This document shows, piece after piece, positions 28,461-38,994 of a stretch of DNA of 64,000 bases (the first letter of the stretch is position 1; each line of letters begins with the position of its first letter). Origin of the DNA: Sphingomonas sp. SUN039 (GTDB taxonomy: Bacteria; Pseudomonadota; Alphaproteobacteria; Sphingomonadales; Sphingomonadaceae); assembly GCF_024758725.1 (NCBI RefSeq), contig NZ_CP096972.1, forward strand, positions 2,958,001 to 3,022,000, given 5' to 3'. A program made the translations under genes and the position numbers. The notes under the pieces were generated by a model, which did no database searches, was not told the DNA's origin, and saw nothing but the letters and a program-made list of their open reading frames with translations.

Positions 28461-28952
28461 ATGATCGCTCGCCCCCTGCTTCTCGCGCTCGCCCTGACGT
28501 GCGGTCTCGCCGCCACCGGTGCGGCCCAGGCTGCCCCTGCGGCACGCGCGCAAACGGCCAAGGCCGAGGGCGTCGTCCGCGTTCGCAGCACGCACGGCTT
28601 CGATGAGACGCTGGTCCGGCTCAAGGCCGCGATTGCAGCGAAGGGCGTTCGCTATTTCGATGCCATCGATCAGCAGGCGCTGGGCGCCGAGGCGAACCTG
28701 CCGATCGGCAAGTCGGTGATCGTGCGTTTCGGCAATCCGCCGCTCGGCGTGCAGTTCCTTCAGGCCAATCGCTATGCCGGGCTCGACTGGCCGGTACGGA
28801 TGCTGGTCGTCGAAGAAGCCGATGGCAGCACCTGGCTCGCCTGGACGGACTTCAAGTTCATGGCGAAGCGTTACGGCATCACCACCCAGAACGCGCAGTT
28901 CAAGATGGCGAGCGAAGTCGCGGCTTCCATTGCAACGGACGCGGCCCGATAG
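28461..28952 (+). CDS. Exported DUF302 protein
   Basis: 163 residues from ATG 28461. The signal peptide is MIARPLLLALALTCGLAAT, then GAAQAAPA. The mature part fits DUF302: a repeated alpha-beta pattern with STHGFDETLVRLKAAIAAKG and, near the end, GSTWLAWTDF and QNAQFK. The function of DUF302 is unknown; it often occurs with sulfur or redox genes. The next gene, a YeeE/YedE transporter, starts 8 bases later, so these two form an operon. It has no cluster motif upstream, so it lies outside the catabolic regulon. Confidence 0.75.
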   Translation: MIARPLLLALALTCGLAATGAAQAAPAARAQTAKAEGVVRVRSTHGFDETLVRLKAAIAAKGVRYFDAIDQQALGAEANLPIGKSVIVRFGNPPLGVQFLQANRYAGLDWPVRMLVVEEADGSTWLAWTDFKFMAKRYGITTQNAQFKMASEVAASIATDAAR

Positions 28953-28959
28953 CGCCCAC

Positions 28960-29910
28960 ATGAATAATATTGCCCTTGCCAGCATCGCCTTTGCGATTGC
29001 CGCCGTCTGCGCCGCGTTGATGGGCTATGCCATCCAGCGCGGCGCAACGTGCATGGTCGCGGCCATTGACGAACTCGTAAGCCAGCGGCGCGCAACACGT
29101 TTGGTGGCGCTGGTCGAGGCGGGCATTTGGGTCGCGGGCGGGCTCTTAGTTGCCCATTTGCTCGGCAGCCTTCGGATGTCACCTGTCGGCCACAGCGTCG
29201 GCGTAGCGACGGTGGCAGGCGGCGCGCTCCTCGGGGCAGGCGCGCTGATCAACCGGGCGTGTGTTTTCGGCGCGATTGCACGGCTCGGGTCGGGCGAATG
29301 GGCCTATGTGCTGACGCCGGTCGGTTTTTTTCTCGGCTGTCTGGGCGCAAGCCAGTGGATGACCGCGACGCCGCCCATCACGGCACCCTCGCCGTTGTTT
29401 GCAGCGGCATCGGTGCTCGTTGTGCCGTTTGCTCTCTTTGCTGGGTGGCGCGGTGTCGAAGCGTTCGGAGCTGTTCGGCGGCGTGAATTCGCAGCACATA
29501 TCTGGACGCCGCACCGCGCGACGATGGTTATCGGCCTCGCCTTTGTCATCATGCTGCTAACGGTTGGCAGCTGGGCCTACACCGAAGCACTGGCGTCGCT
29601 GGCGCGCGGCATGGCAAGCAACACGGAAGCCAAATTGCTGTTGTTCGCCGCCCTGCTCGTCGGGGCGTTGCTAGGCGGCTGGACAGCAGGGCGATTGCGC
29701 TCCGTTGCGCCGACGGTCGCCGAGGTTGCGCGCTGCCTGACCGGCGGCGCGTTGATGGGCATGGGGAGCGTGCTGATTCCTGGCAGCAATGACGGCCTCA
29801 TCCTGTTGGGCCTGCCACTGCTCAATCTCTATGCGCTTGTTGCGCTGGCGAGCATGACGCTTGCCATTGTCGGCGGCATGGTGATCGAGCGGCAATTGGC
29901 GAACCGCTAG
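28960..29910 (+). CDS. YeeE/YedE (TsuA-like) sulfur transporter
   Basis: 316 residues with about nine hydrophobic segments from ATG 28960. The family's cysteine-bearing motifs are present: IQRGATCMV (Cys about 32) and INRACVFGAIARLG (Cys about 104). A third conserved site, LIPGSNDGLIL, is also present. TsuA-type proteins pass thiosulfate along cysteines through the inner membrane. It lacks a TusA-like gene beside it. Its partner in the operon is the DUF302 protein, and a LysR-type regulator follows on the same strand. Confidence 0.8.
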   Translation: MNNIALASIAFAIAAVCAALMGYAIQRGATCMVAAIDELVSQRRATRLVALVEAGIWVAGGLLVAHLLGSLRMSPVGHSVGVATVAGGALLGAGALINRACVFGAIARLGSGEWAYVLTPVGFFLGCLGASQWMTATPPITAPSPLFAAASVLVVPFALFAGWRGVEAFGAVRRREFAAHIWTPHRATMVIGLAFVIMLLTVGSWAYTEALASLARGMASNTEAKLLLFAALLVGALLGGWTAGRLRSVAPTVAEVARCLTGGALMGMGSVLIPGSNDGLILLGLPLLNLYALVALASMTLAIVGGMVIERQLANR

Positions 29911-29969
29911 CCAGTAACCTTCCATGCCGTTACGACGAACTGGCCTTTGCGGGAGGGGGCCGCAACGTC

Positions 29970-30884
29970 ATGGAAATGCAACAGGTCCGTTACTTCCTGT
30001 CGGTCGCGCGCACGCTGAATTTCACGCGCGCGGCGGAGGAGTGCAATGTGACGCAGCCCGCGTTGACCCGCGCGATCAAGCAGCTTGAGGACGAACTCGG
30101 CGGCGAACTCATCCGCCGCGAAGGGCGCTTGTCGCACCTGACCGATCTCGGCAACCGGATGCAGCCGTTGCTCATGCAATGCTTTGACGCCGCGCTTGCC
30201 GCGAAGTTGATCGCCGCCAAGGTCAAGAAAGGCGAAGTGCCGTCGCTCTCGCTTGCCGTGTCGCGCACGCTCGATCTCGAACACTTGATGCGTCCGTTGA
30301 CCGAAATGCACCGCAGCTTCGCCGGGCTTCAGCTCAAACTGCGACGCGGTACCGGCGCGCAGATTGCCGCGATGCTCAAAAACGGAGAGGTCGACCTCGC
30401 CATCGGCGGGCCGATGGGTGAAAGCTGGGATCGGCTGGAAAGCTGGCCGATGTTCAGCGAAGCATTCGATCTTGTGGTGGGTGCCGATCACCCCTTGGCA
30501 ATGCACAACGACCTCGACCTCGATGTCGAACTGATCCGCGACGTGCGTTTTCTGGTCCATGCCGACACCGATATGGCCGAGTTCGAAGCCGGCTGCCTCG
30601 ATGCGACAGGAATCTGCCTCGACCATGCCCATGAGGTCGACTCGGATCGCGATTTGGAAGCACTCGTTGTCGCCGAATTCGGGGTCGCGATCATGCCGGC
30701 GAGCGCGATGAATTCCGCAAGGGTCCGTCACCTGACCTGCTCGGCGCTCGATCTCAAACGCACCGTGGCAATTTATTCGGTCGCGGGCCGCGCGCGTTCG
30801 CGCGAGGCCTCAGCGCTCCTCAATCTGGTGCGTTCCGCCGACTGGTCACGCCGCCTTGCTGTCGAGGCGCTCGAGGACGCTTAG
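29970..30884 (+). CDS. LysR-family transcriptional regulator
   Basis: 304 residues. The N-terminal winged helix opens MEMQQVRYFLSVARTLNFTR and continues AAEECNVTQPALTRAIKQLE, a textbook LysR DNA-binding domain. The effector-binding part runs from about residue 90. The 3' end overlaps the converging peroxiredoxin-like gene by 39 bases. It may regulate the peroxiredoxin or the sulfur transporter; no LysR T-N11-A site was pinned down. Confidence 0.9.
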   Translation: MEMQQVRYFLSVARTLNFTRAAEECNVTQPALTRAIKQLEDELGGELIRREGRLSHLTDLGNRMQPLLMQCFDAALAAKLIAAKVKKGEVPSLSLAVSRTLDLEHLMRPLTEMHRSFAGLQLKLRRGTGAQIAAMLKNGEVDLAIGGPMGESWDRLESWPMFSEAFDLVVGADHPLAMHNDLDLDVELIRDVRFLVHADTDMAEFEAGCLDATGICLDHAHEVDSDRDLEALVVAEFGVAIMPASAMNSARVRHLTCSALDLKRTVAIYSVAGRARSREASALLNLVRSADWSRRLAVEALEDA

Positions 30885-31556
30885 GATATCGGCGAGTTCC
30901 ATACGGCGGCGATAATCGGGGTCGACGTGGCGCGCGATGATGCGACTATCTGTGCCGACGACGAAAACCGCCGGGATCGGCATGATCCAGCCTTTGGTGC
31001 CCTGATATTCGGGAATGTCCTTACCCGCGCCCGCGATCAGCTGCGCCATCGCATCGTCGACCCAGATCGCGAGGTTGAGCGATAGCGCATAGCCGCTGCC
31101 GACATCGCTCAGGAAGGGGAAACCGGCACCCGCATCGGACCGCATCATGCGGGTATATTGCTGGCGTTCGGGCGAAATCGCCACCAGCGCGCGTGGCGCG
31201 ACCCGCGCCTCGATCTCGGCCACGCCCGCCATGTTCAACCGGCAATAGGGGCACCAATGGCCGCGATGAAAGACCAGCACGGCGGGCCCGTTCCGCAACA
31301 GCCCGTCAAGCGTGACCATCCGCCCGTCCTGGTCGGGCAGCATGAAACTGGGCATGACGTCGCCAACCTGGGGTGCGCTCGTCCCCGCATCGACACTTTC
31401 CAGCCGGCCCACGAACACATCGACGGCGTCGGCATAGACCGGACTCAGATCGCGCACCCGATCGGCGACAAACCTCAGGCGCGCGCCGAGCGGAATATCC
31501 CGGCTGCGCGCCTCGACGACAGCATCGTCGAGCGCTGCGATGAGCGGGTTGGACAT
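30846..31556 (-). CDS. Peroxiredoxin-like (AhpC/TSA) protein
   Basis: 236 residues from ATG 31556. The thioredoxin fold has the active site FHRGHWCPYCRLN (CxxC, about residues 100-103), followed by LVAISPE and a late cis-Pro region IPAVFVVG. An N-terminal helical extension of about 55 residues precedes DVMPSFMLPDQDG. The CPYC pair suggests a thiol oxidoreductase or atypical peroxiredoxin. It is convergent with the LysR gene (39-base 3' overlap), which is unusual but not extreme. Confidence 0.82.
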   Translation of the reverse strand: MSNPLIAALDDAVVEARSRDIPLGARLRFVADRVRDLSPVYADAVDVFVGRLESVDAGTSAPQVGDVMPSFMLPDQDGRMVTLDGLLRNGPAVLVFHRGHWCPYCRLNMAGVAEIEARVAPRALVAISPERQQYTRMMRSDAGAGFPFLSDVGSGYALSLNLAIWVDDAMAQLIAGAGKDIPEYQGTKGWIMPIPAVFVVGTDSRIIARHVDPDYRRRMELADILSVLERLDSKAA

Positions 31557-31618
31557 CTGGTTGCTCCCCCTTGTTCCCCAGCTAGCACGGCTCGCCGAGC
31601 CGTGCATTGCCAGCACGC

Positions 31619-32761
31619 CTACATTTTGGCTGCAACCGTTTCGACCATTTCTCCGGCACAGACCTCGTGCAACACAAAGCCCTCGCTCGGATCGACTTCG
31701 GCACGCCACGGCGTTTTTTCGAGCGTTTCACAGGTATGGCGGTAACCCGCTTCCCAGCGCTGGCGGATGCCGTCGGCGCTGAAGTCGATATCCTTGGCGT
31801 GGTCCTCATAGTCCAGCGAGGGCGCGAGCAGGCGGATGACGTGCATCCGCGTCGTGCAGCCATAACCGGTCAGGCCGCGCTGCTTGAGGCTTTTCAGCGC
31901 GTCCTCGGGGACCAGTGCCGCCATTTCAGCGATGATGTGGCGCAGCTTGTGGAGCTGGCGCTGCCGTTTGATGTGCGAGGCGGCGCGGCTTGAATATTGC
32001 ACGTCCTTCTGCCGGTTCATCACTTCCCAGATCGTTTCGGGCTCGGGGCCGTGCGGGTTCCACAGGTGAACCGCGAACACCATCGCGTTCTTGCGCGGGT
32101 TGTCGTCGAACACGACCTCAACCGGCGTGTTCGACAGGATGCCGCCGTCCCAGTAGAGCTGGTCGTCGATCCGCACCGCAGGAAAGGCGGGGGGCAGCGC
32201 CCCCGACGCCATGATGTGGCGCAGGTCGATGGCCTGATCGCGACTGTCGAAATAGGTCATTTCGCTGGTCTGCACATTCGACGCGCCGACGGTGAGCCGG
32301 ATCGGCCCCTTGTTGATCTGTTCGAAATCGACGAGTTCGGTCAGCGTATCGGCAAGCGGCGCGACCGAATAATAGCCCGCGCTTTCGGCACCCAAAGGCG
32401 CATGCGAGCTGACGAACGCCGCCGGATTGGGGCGGAAGAACGAGGGGACGCCGGTCGTCACCGCCATCATGTTGCGCGCCGCAGCGGCGAACCAGCTGGG
32501 CAGCGGCATCCCCATGAACCGGTCGTTCTCGACCCGCTTCCAGAATGCGCGGAGCCGGTCGATGCCGCCGTTCGCGGGGCCGCCGGCGATCAGGGCGGCG
32601 TTGATCGCACCGATAGATGTGCCGACCACCCAGTCAGGGGCAATCCCGGCTTCGGCGAGCGCCTGATACACGCCGACCTGATACGCCCCCAGCGCACCGC
32701 CGCCTTGCAGGACCAGGACGGTCTGGCCGTAACTCGAAATCTCGTCGTGTAGCGTTTTCAT
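31619..32761 (-). CDS. Patatin-like phospholipase (DUF3734 C-terminus)
   Basis: 380 residues. Glycine-rich oxyanion hole QGGGALGAYQ, nucleophile elbow GTSIG (Ser49), and the Asp of the catalytic dyad in YWDGGILSNTP (about 210). The C-terminal third matches DUF3734, with HAEMAALVPE-like and GYGCTTRMHVIRL segments. It is predicted to be a cytoplasmic acyl hydrolase. It is the last gene after 3-hydroxybutyrate dehydrogenase and an NDH-2-like oxidoreductase, an association that suggests a role around polyhydroxybutyrate or membrane-lipid turnover. Confidence 0.88.
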   Translation of the reverse strand: MKTLHDEISSYGQTVLVLQGGGALGAYQVGVYQALAEAGIAPDWVVGTSIGAINAALIAGGPANGGIDRLRAFWKRVENDRFMGMPLPSWFAAAARNMMAVTTGVPSFFRPNPAAFVSSHAPLGAESAGYYSVAPLADTLTELVDFEQINKGPIRLTVGASNVQTSEMTYFDSRDQAIDLRHIMASGALPPAFPAVRIDDQLYWDGGILSNTPVEVVFDDNPRKNAMVFAVHLWNPHGPEPETIWEVMNRQKDVQYSSRAASHIKRQRQLHKLRHIIAEMAALVPEDALKSLKQRGLTGYGCTTRMHVIRLLAPSLDYEDHAKDIDFSADGIRQRWEAGYRHTCETLEKTPWRAEVDPSEGFVLHEVCAGEMVETVAAKM

Positions 32762-32770
32762 GTCTCTCTC

Positions 32771-34056
32771 CTATTCGGCAGGCTGAAGCGAGGGGACGGC
32801 GTGGACCGCCGGAACCTCGCCGGTGATGAGGCGTGCGTGGCGGGCAAAGGTCAGGTAGTTCCACAACAGGTTCCACCCGACCGCGAGGCGGTTGCGGTAA
32901 CCGACAAGGAAATAGACGTGCGCGACCGACCACAGCACCCAGGCGGTGAAACCGGTGACATGGAGCCGCCCGAAATCGATGACGGCACGCTTGCGGCCGA
33001 TCGTCGCGAGATTGCCGTAATGGCGATAGCGGAACGGCTTGCACGCGACGCCACGTAGCGTCGCCACGATCTGTTGCGCGACGTGCTTGCCTTGTTGCTT
33101 GGCAACGGGCGCAATGCCCGGAAGGGCGCGTCCGTCTGGACCGTCGCACGCAGCAGTGTCGCCGATCACGAAGATATTCGGGCAATTCGGCACCGACAGA
33201 TCGGGATTGATGACGACGCGACCAGCCGCGTCGCTCGCCAGACCCAGCCATTTGGCAGCAGGCGAGGCGCGCACGCCCGCCGCCCAGATTGCGGTGAAAG
33301 TCGCAATCGCCTCGCCGCCGATTTCGACATGATCGTGCGCGACATGGGTGACACGCCCGTTGAGGTGCACTTCGACGCCAAGATGCTCGATGGCACGCTG
33401 TGCTGCCGCCGACAGGTCTTCGGGGAATGCGGCCAGCAGACGCGGACCGCCATCGACGAGCACGACGCGCGAGCAATGCGGCGTGATGCTGCGAAAGTCG
33501 CGGCTCGTCGAGCGGTGGGCGAGTTCCGCTATCGCGCCCGCCATCTCGACGCCGGTCGGCCCGCCGCCGATAATGACAAAGGTAAGCAGCGCCTTGCGTC
33601 GCTCCGGATCGGTCTCGGTCTCGGCGCGTTCGAGCGCGAGCAGCACTTTGCAGCGCACGGCGGTCGCATCGTCGATAGTCTTGATACCCGGCGCATGTTC
33701 GGCCCAGGCGTCATTGCCGAAATAACTGTGGCGCGCGCCGGTGGCGACGATCAGCCAGTCATAGGGCACCGTCCGCCCGCTTTCGAGGTTCACCTCCCAG
33801 GCGGCCTTGTCCACGCCGGTGACGCGTTCCAGCAACACACGCACATTGGGCATGTCACTGACGATCGAGCGGATCGGACCCGCAATATCGGCGGGTGACA
33901 GCGCAGCGGTCGCAACCTGATAGAGCAGCGGCTGGAACAGGTGATGGTTGCGCTGGTCGATCAGCGTGACCTCGACATGCGCCCGTGACAGCTCGCGCGC
34001 CGCCGCCATGCCGCCGAAACCGGCGCCGAGGATGACGACGTGCGGGCGCGGGGCCG

Positions 34057-34060
<4 letters not shown>
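32771..34060 (-). CDS. NDH-2-like NAD(P)/FAD oxidoreductase
   Basis: 429 residues from GTG 34060, overlapping the dehydrogenase stop (GTGA). The FAD motif is VVILGAGFGGMAAARE at the N-terminus and the NAD motif FVIIGGGPTGVEMAG near residue 170. The FAD-contact motif IFVIGDTAA lies at about 300. The C-terminal end is amphipathic or membrane-bound (WVLWSVAHVYFLVGYRNR). These features fit type II NADH:quinone dehydrogenases. It could reoxidise the NADH made by the coupled hydroxybutyrate dehydrogenase at the membrane. Confidence 0.87.
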
Positions 34061-34875
<815 letters not shown>

Positions 34876-35072
34876 AATCGGCGTCCCTATGAAGAAGTGA
34901 TGCCGTCGAAATGCCGCACGTCTTGGAGGGTTTGAAATGCCGTTTGGGCATGAACTCGATACGCAGAAGCGATTGGGCGGGGGCCGCGCGGCCGCTTATT
35001 CCGGCGATGCGTCAGGAAGCCGGTCCATCCGGCATTTCCGGCTCCCAACTCGCAACGACAGGAAGACAGACC

Positions 35073-35522
35073 ATGATCCATCCGACCCTAAGCAAAGCGA
35101 CCTTCGCGCTTCTCGCCACTGCCGCGTTCGCCAGCCCCGCCTTTGCGGGCGAGTGCCCTGCCGGCAAAAGCGGCATGAACGAACTGGCCAACCACCCGAC
35201 GATGCCCAAGGGCGTGACCGACACCGTTATCGGCTCGGTCGATCTGGGTACCGAAATCGGCGTGGCCGACCGCCAGCTCCGCACCCGCCGCCTTGTCGTC
35301 CAGCCGGGTGGCGTCGTGCCGTTCCACAGCCATATGGACCGCCCCGCGCTGATCTACACGGTCAGCGGCCAGATCACCGAATATCGCAGCAGCTGCGCCG
35401 TGCCCATCGTTCACAAGGCGGGCGACATCGCGCGCGAGGCGGACGGCATCTCGCACTATTGGATCAACCACGGAAAAACCGCCGTCGTCCTGCTTTCGTC
35501 GGACGTCCATCACGGCATGTGA
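35073..35522 (+). CDS. Exported cupin-domain protein
   Basis: 149 residues from ATG 35073 (AGGAAGACAG upstream). The signal peptide ends ASPAFAGEC, about residue 29. Cupin motif 1 is [17 protein letters not shown] (HxH metal ligands) and motif 2 [14 protein letters not shown]. It stands 94 bases ahead of the DUF2282 gene and on the same strand, so it may be the first gene of the bufferin operon. A periplasmic metal-binding role would suit that context but is inference. Confidence 0.75.
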   Translation: MIHPTLSKATFALLATAAFASPAFAGECPAGKSGMNELANHPTMPKGVTDTVIGSVDLGTEIGVADRQLRTRRLVVQPGGVVPFHSHMDRPALIYTVSGQITEYRSSCAVPIVHKAGDIAREADGISHYWINHGKTAVVLLSSDVHHGM

Positions 35523-35616
35523 TCCGGTCCGACCCCGGACCGGTACTCCCGGCACGCCGCCGACACCCCTGATCGTGCGGCGTGCCACCCCGCCCCAAGC
35601 CCCAAGGAGATTGAAG

Positions 35617-35901
35617 ATGAAAACCGTTACTGCTCTCACCACCGCAGCCGTCCTCGCCGCGCTGACGGCGTCGGTGGCCAACGCCCAGACCGGCCCGGTC
35701 AAGGCCCAACCCGGCATGGACAAATGCTATGGCATTTCGCTCGCCGGCAAGAACGACTGCAAGGCAGGTGCGGGCACCAGCTGCGCCGGTTCGAGCCGCG
35801 TGAATTACCAAGGCGATTCGTGGAAATATGTGCCCAAGGGCACCTGCGTCGCGATCAAGACGCCCAAGGGCAACGGGTCGCTGACCCCGCGCAAGGCCTG
35901 A
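35617..35901 (+). CDS. bufA1: Bufferin-type copper-metallophore precursor (DUF2282)
   Basis: 94 residues. An N-terminal Sec signal ([20 protein letters not shown] then ANAQ) is followed by a small mature peptide with four cysteines, C37, C48, C56 and C77, in the DUF2282 pattern KCYG...NDC...SCAG...PKGTC. DUF2282 proteins are RiPP precursors called bufferins. A DUF692/DUF2063 enzyme pair modifies their Cys residues to thiooxazoles, and the exported product binds copper. All partner genes follow directly. The CCAAGGAGA ribosome site is strong. Assignment by family and gene order is firm; the modification here is inferred. Confidence 0.88.
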   Translation: MKTVTALTTAAVLAALTASVANAQTGPVKAQPGMDKCYGISLAGKNDCKAGAGTSCAGSSRVNYQGDSWKYVPKGTCVAIKTPKGNGSLTPRKA

Positions 35902-35905
35902 CGCC

Positions 35906-36739
35906 ATGCACCCGACCGTCGGCATCGGCCTGAAAGCCGATCACTTCGGGGACGCCATTGCGTCGCCGACGGCGGGGCTATGGTTCGAAGTACACCCAGA
36001 GAATTACATGGTTGCGGGCGGACCGCGCCTCGCCATGCTCGAAGCGGCGCGCGCGGCACGCCCGCTGTCGCTGCACGGCGTCGGCATGTCGCTCGCGGGA
36101 GCAGCCGACCCCGACCGCACGCATCTCGCGGCACTCAAGCGCCTCGTCGATCGGTTCGAACCGTTTCGGGTTTCCGAACATCTCGCTTGGTCACGGATCG
36201 GCGACCGCTGTTTTCCCGACCTGCTGCCTTTCCCCCGCACAGGTGAGGCGCTTGCACGAGTCGTCCGCAATGTCGACATCGCGCAATCGGCGCTCGGCCG
36301 CACGATCCTGATCGAAAATCCCACGCACTATCTGGGGCTCGACGGCCATGTCTGGAGCGAGCCCGATTTCCTGCGCGAAATCGTCCGTCGCACTGGGTGC
36401 GGACTGTTGCTCGACATCAACAATGTCGCGGTCAGCGCGCACAACCTCGGCTTTGACGCCGACGCTTATCTCGCCGATTTTCCCGCTGCGGCTGTCGGCG
36501 AAATCCACCTCGCGGGGTATACGCCCGATGGCGCAACCGACCTGCTGATCGACGGGCACAATGCACCCGTCGCCGACGATGTTTGGGCACTCTATGCTCG
36601 GTTTATCGCGCGGAACGGGCAGCGCCCGACCTTGATTGAACGCGACGCCGACCTGCCGCCCTTTTCGGAGCTACTCGACGAGCGCAACCGCGCAGCCGAT
36701 CTCTTGACGCAAGCCGTACGCGAGCTGGAACATGCCTGA
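35906..36739 (+). CDS. bufB: DUF692 multinuclear iron-dependent oxidase (MNIO)
   Basis: 277 residues starting 4 bases after bufA. TIM-barrel DUF692 with metal-ligand motifs in order: VHPENYM, LHGVGMSLAGA, VSEHLAW, LIENPTHYLG, LLLDINNVAVSAHN, GEIHLAGYT, DGHNAP and LIERDADLPP. MNIO enzymes bind two or three irons and oxidise Cys of RiPP precursors. Together with the DUF2063 partner it should install thiooxazole-type heterocycles on BufA. Its 3' end overlaps bufC by 8 bases. Confidence 0.92.
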   Translation: MHPTVGIGLKADHFGDAIASPTAGLWFEVHPENYMVAGGPRLAMLEAARAARPLSLHGVGMSLAGAADPDRTHLAALKRLVDRFEPFRVSEHLAWSRIGDRCFPDLLPFPRTGEALARVVRNVDIAQSALGRTILIENPTHYLGLDGHVWSEPDFLREIVRRTGCGLLLDINNVAVSAHNLGFDADAYLADFPAAAVGEIHLAGYTPDGATDLLIDGHNAPVADDVWALYARFIARNGQRPTLIERDADLPPFSELLDERNRAADLLTQAVRELEHA

Positions 36740-37469
36740 TCTCGCCACCTTCCAGCATGGCTTCGCGGAGACTCTGGCGGACGATCAGGCCTGCATCGGT
36801 GGGCTGGCCGTCTATCGCAACACCGCCTTGTATGGCGCAGTCGAGGCACTGCGCGCGAACTATCCGGTTGCCGAAGCCATAATCGGGCAGACCATGTTCG
36901 ACGCGATCGCCGCTGAATATGCCGAAGCCGCGCCGCCGCGCTCACCGGTTCTCGCCAGCTATGGCGCGGGCTTCGCCGACTGGATCGAACATCAGCCATG
37001 GGCAGGCGACGCCCCCTATTTGTCCGACGTGGCCCGCTTCGAACGACTGCACATCGAATCGCTGTTTGCGGCAGACGCCGAACCCCTGACCAGCGACATG
37101 GCTGCGGCCCTCGCTCCCGATGGCTGGGCCGATGTGACCCTGCGCCTCCATCCCGCCACACGCTTCGGCTGGGCGACAACGCCTGCAATGCACGTCTGGC
37201 GGGCGCACCAGAACGGCGCACCGACCGGTCTCGAGCTCGACTGGCATTCGGAAGGCGGGCTGTTCGTCCGCCCGTTCGGGCAAGTCGCGGCGCATGTCAT
37301 CGAACCGGCGGCGCATCGCTTCCTGTTCGGCATCCGGCTCGGCGAGATGGTCGGCACTGCCGCTATCGCCACAGCGTCGCTGTATCCGCACGCAGACATC
37401 GGCGGCCTGTTCGCGTTTTTTGTCGCCAGCGGCGTTTTTGCCGCGCCCGAAACCCAAGGACTGTTATGA
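36732..37469 (+). CDS. bufC: DUF2063 RiPP partner protein
   Basis: 245 residues, overlapping bufB by 8 bases. It matches the DUF2063 (formerly 'putative DNA-binding') family: an N-terminal helical domain starting [15 protein letters not shown] and [19 protein letters not shown], and a C-terminal domain of the MNIO-partner type. The partner recognises the precursor peptide and presents it to the MNIO enzyme. The name of the Pfam family is misleading; in this operon a DNA-binding role is not supported. Confidence 0.88.
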   Translation: MPDLATFQHGFAETLADDQACIGGLAVYRNTALYGAVEALRANYPVAEAIIGQTMFDAIAAEYAEAAPPRSPVLASYGAGFADWIEHQPWAGDAPYLSDVARFERLHIESLFAADAEPLTSDMAAALAPDGWADVTLRLHPATRFGWATTPAMHVWRAHQNGAPTGLELDWHSEGGLFVRPFGQVAAHVIEPAAHRFLFGIRLGEMVGTAAIATASLYPHADIGGLFAFFVASGVFAAPETQGLL

Positions 37470-37948
37470 TGACCCTGATCCGCTCGCTTTTCGACCGCTA
37501 CGCCCGCTTTGCTGAAGCCTTTTTGCCGCAATCGCTTTTACTGCTCGTCCAGCGCCTCGGTATTGCATCGATCTTCTTCCTGTCGGGTCGCACCAAGGTC
37601 GATGGCTGGTTCACGCTCAGCGACAGCACGTTCGAACTGTTCCGCACCGATTACGCCCTGCCCCTCATCCCCCCCGACATCGCAGCCTATGCCGCCACGA
37701 TTTCGGAGCACGTCTTCTCGATCCTGCTCGTGCTCGGCCTGTTCACAAGGCTATCGGCGACGGCGCTTCTCGGCATGACCCTGGTCATTGAAGTTTTCGT
37801 CTATCCCGACGCTTGGCCGACCCACTTGAGCTGGGCAGGCCTGCTACTGCCGCTAATCGCTTGGGGCGGAGGTGCTTGGTCGCTGGACAGGCTGCTTGGC
37901 ATCGATCCCTCCGGCCATAGGGTTGCGAGCGCCGCCGCCCAAAACTAG
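37466..37948 (+). CDS. bufD: DoxX-family membrane protein of the bufferin operon
   Basis: 160 residues, ATG 37466 overlapping the bufC stop (ATGA). Four hydrophobic helices, with the DoxX start [20 protein letters not shown] and a following [16 protein letters not shown] loop. DoxX proteins commonly close bufferin-type operons; they may handle electrons or quinone at the membrane, but their role is not settled. Coupled translation supports membership in the pathway. Confidence 0.85.
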   Translation: MMTLIRSLFDRYARFAEAFLPQSLLLLVQRLGIASIFFLSGRTKVDGWFTLSDSTFELFRTDYALPLIPPDIAAYAATISEHVFSILLVLGLFTRLSATALLGMTLVIEVFVYPDAWPTHLSWAGLLLPLIAWGGGAWSLDRLLGIDPSGHRVASAAAQN

Positions 37949-37993
37949 GGGAACCCACATAGTAAAAGTGACGATAGCCGGGAATAGGCCGCA

Positions 37994-38323
37994 ATGAGCG
38001 AGCAGATTTTCAAGGCGACCATCATCCTTGCAGCAACGATATTCCTCACCATTTTCGGCTGGCTGGTTGTTCCGCCATTGATTGCCAACCCCGATGTCTT
38101 CGGCGCGTTTGCCGCCGGGTTCGTCAATCCCTATTCCAGCGGCTACTCCGCAGACGTGCTTGCTTGCTGGGTGATACTGACCGCATGGATCATGTTCGAA
38201 GCCCGGACACATAGCGCCCGGCACGGATGGATATGCGCGCTGCTTGGCTTATTCCCGGGAGTGGCGGTCGGCTTTGCCGCTTATTTGTTGCTCCGGACGC
38301 GGCAATTGGGTTCTTACCGTTAA
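37994..38323 (+). CDS. DUF2834-type small membrane protein
   Basis: 109 residues. Hydrophobic segments at about 8-30, 55-75 and 80-100; WVILTAWIMFEARTHSARHG is a family-like core. No function is known. It lies 45 bases after bufD on the same strand and may be read through, but it is not a regular member of bufferin operons. Confidence 0.6.
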   Translation: MSEQIFKATIILAATIFLTIFGWLVVPPLIANPDVFGAFAAGFVNPYSSGYSADVLACWVILTAWIMFEARTHSARHGWICALLGLFPGVAVGFAAYLLLRTRQLGSYR

Positions 38324-38994
38324 GGGTGGCGGAGGCTTGAGCCGGTGCAAACAGATATGCGCTTTCTTTTCAGCCCGCCGAAGACATCGAAGCAGGTGTT
38401 TGCGAATGGATTGCGGGCGACCAATTCCCACTCGAATTCACTCGATCAACCGGAGAGTGTTGTAATCCGTGACCCGCAACCCAACGCTTGTGCCATCGAC
38501 AAGTTCGCCCGTCGGATGAAGGCAAGTGACGCGGCGAAGTCGATTTACCGCAATCCAGACTGTCGTATTGTCGCGCGGACATCGGTCTAGCGAGAAGGCA
38601 CGAGTTAGCATCTGCCGAGTTTACGAACCGCCTTGGCCAAGACGCACAAACAACGGGAGGGGTTTGTCAGCGCCCTAAAAGCGGGGAGCAGACTACGGGC
38701 CGCTGTCCTAGGCGCATGAACGTACTGCAGCTTTCAGGCGTCGATCTAGAACAGCCGTACGTCCGCAATGTTGGCGAAAGCCGCGCGTCAGATTCAAAGT
38801 AATAGACTATCCGCGGATCGCCTCCCAGTCCTGCCTGTCCGCCGCGACGCACAAAGCCGTCACTCTCGTTCCCCTGCGCCGAAAGGCTTTCTGTCCAAAT
38901 TTGGGTGGATTGCCCACAAGCCTTTTCGTTTTGTTAGACCGAAACGAATCACGGGCCCAGCGCCCCACCCAGGACACACGGGCCAGACGCGACG
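38324..38994. other. 670-base region without a credible gene
   Basis: No convincing coding frame: short frames lack ribosome sites and family-like composition. A 7-bp inverted repeat TTCGTTT...AAACGAA at 38925-38948 lies about 45 bases before the large surface-protein gene and could be an operator or a promoter-proximal hairpin. The region should contain that gene's promoter; nothing else is recognised. Confidence 0.5.

Noticed and set aside
38345-38590. 81-residue plus-strand frame
   Set aside because: No ribosome site, no family-like sequence, in an apparently non-coding stretch.
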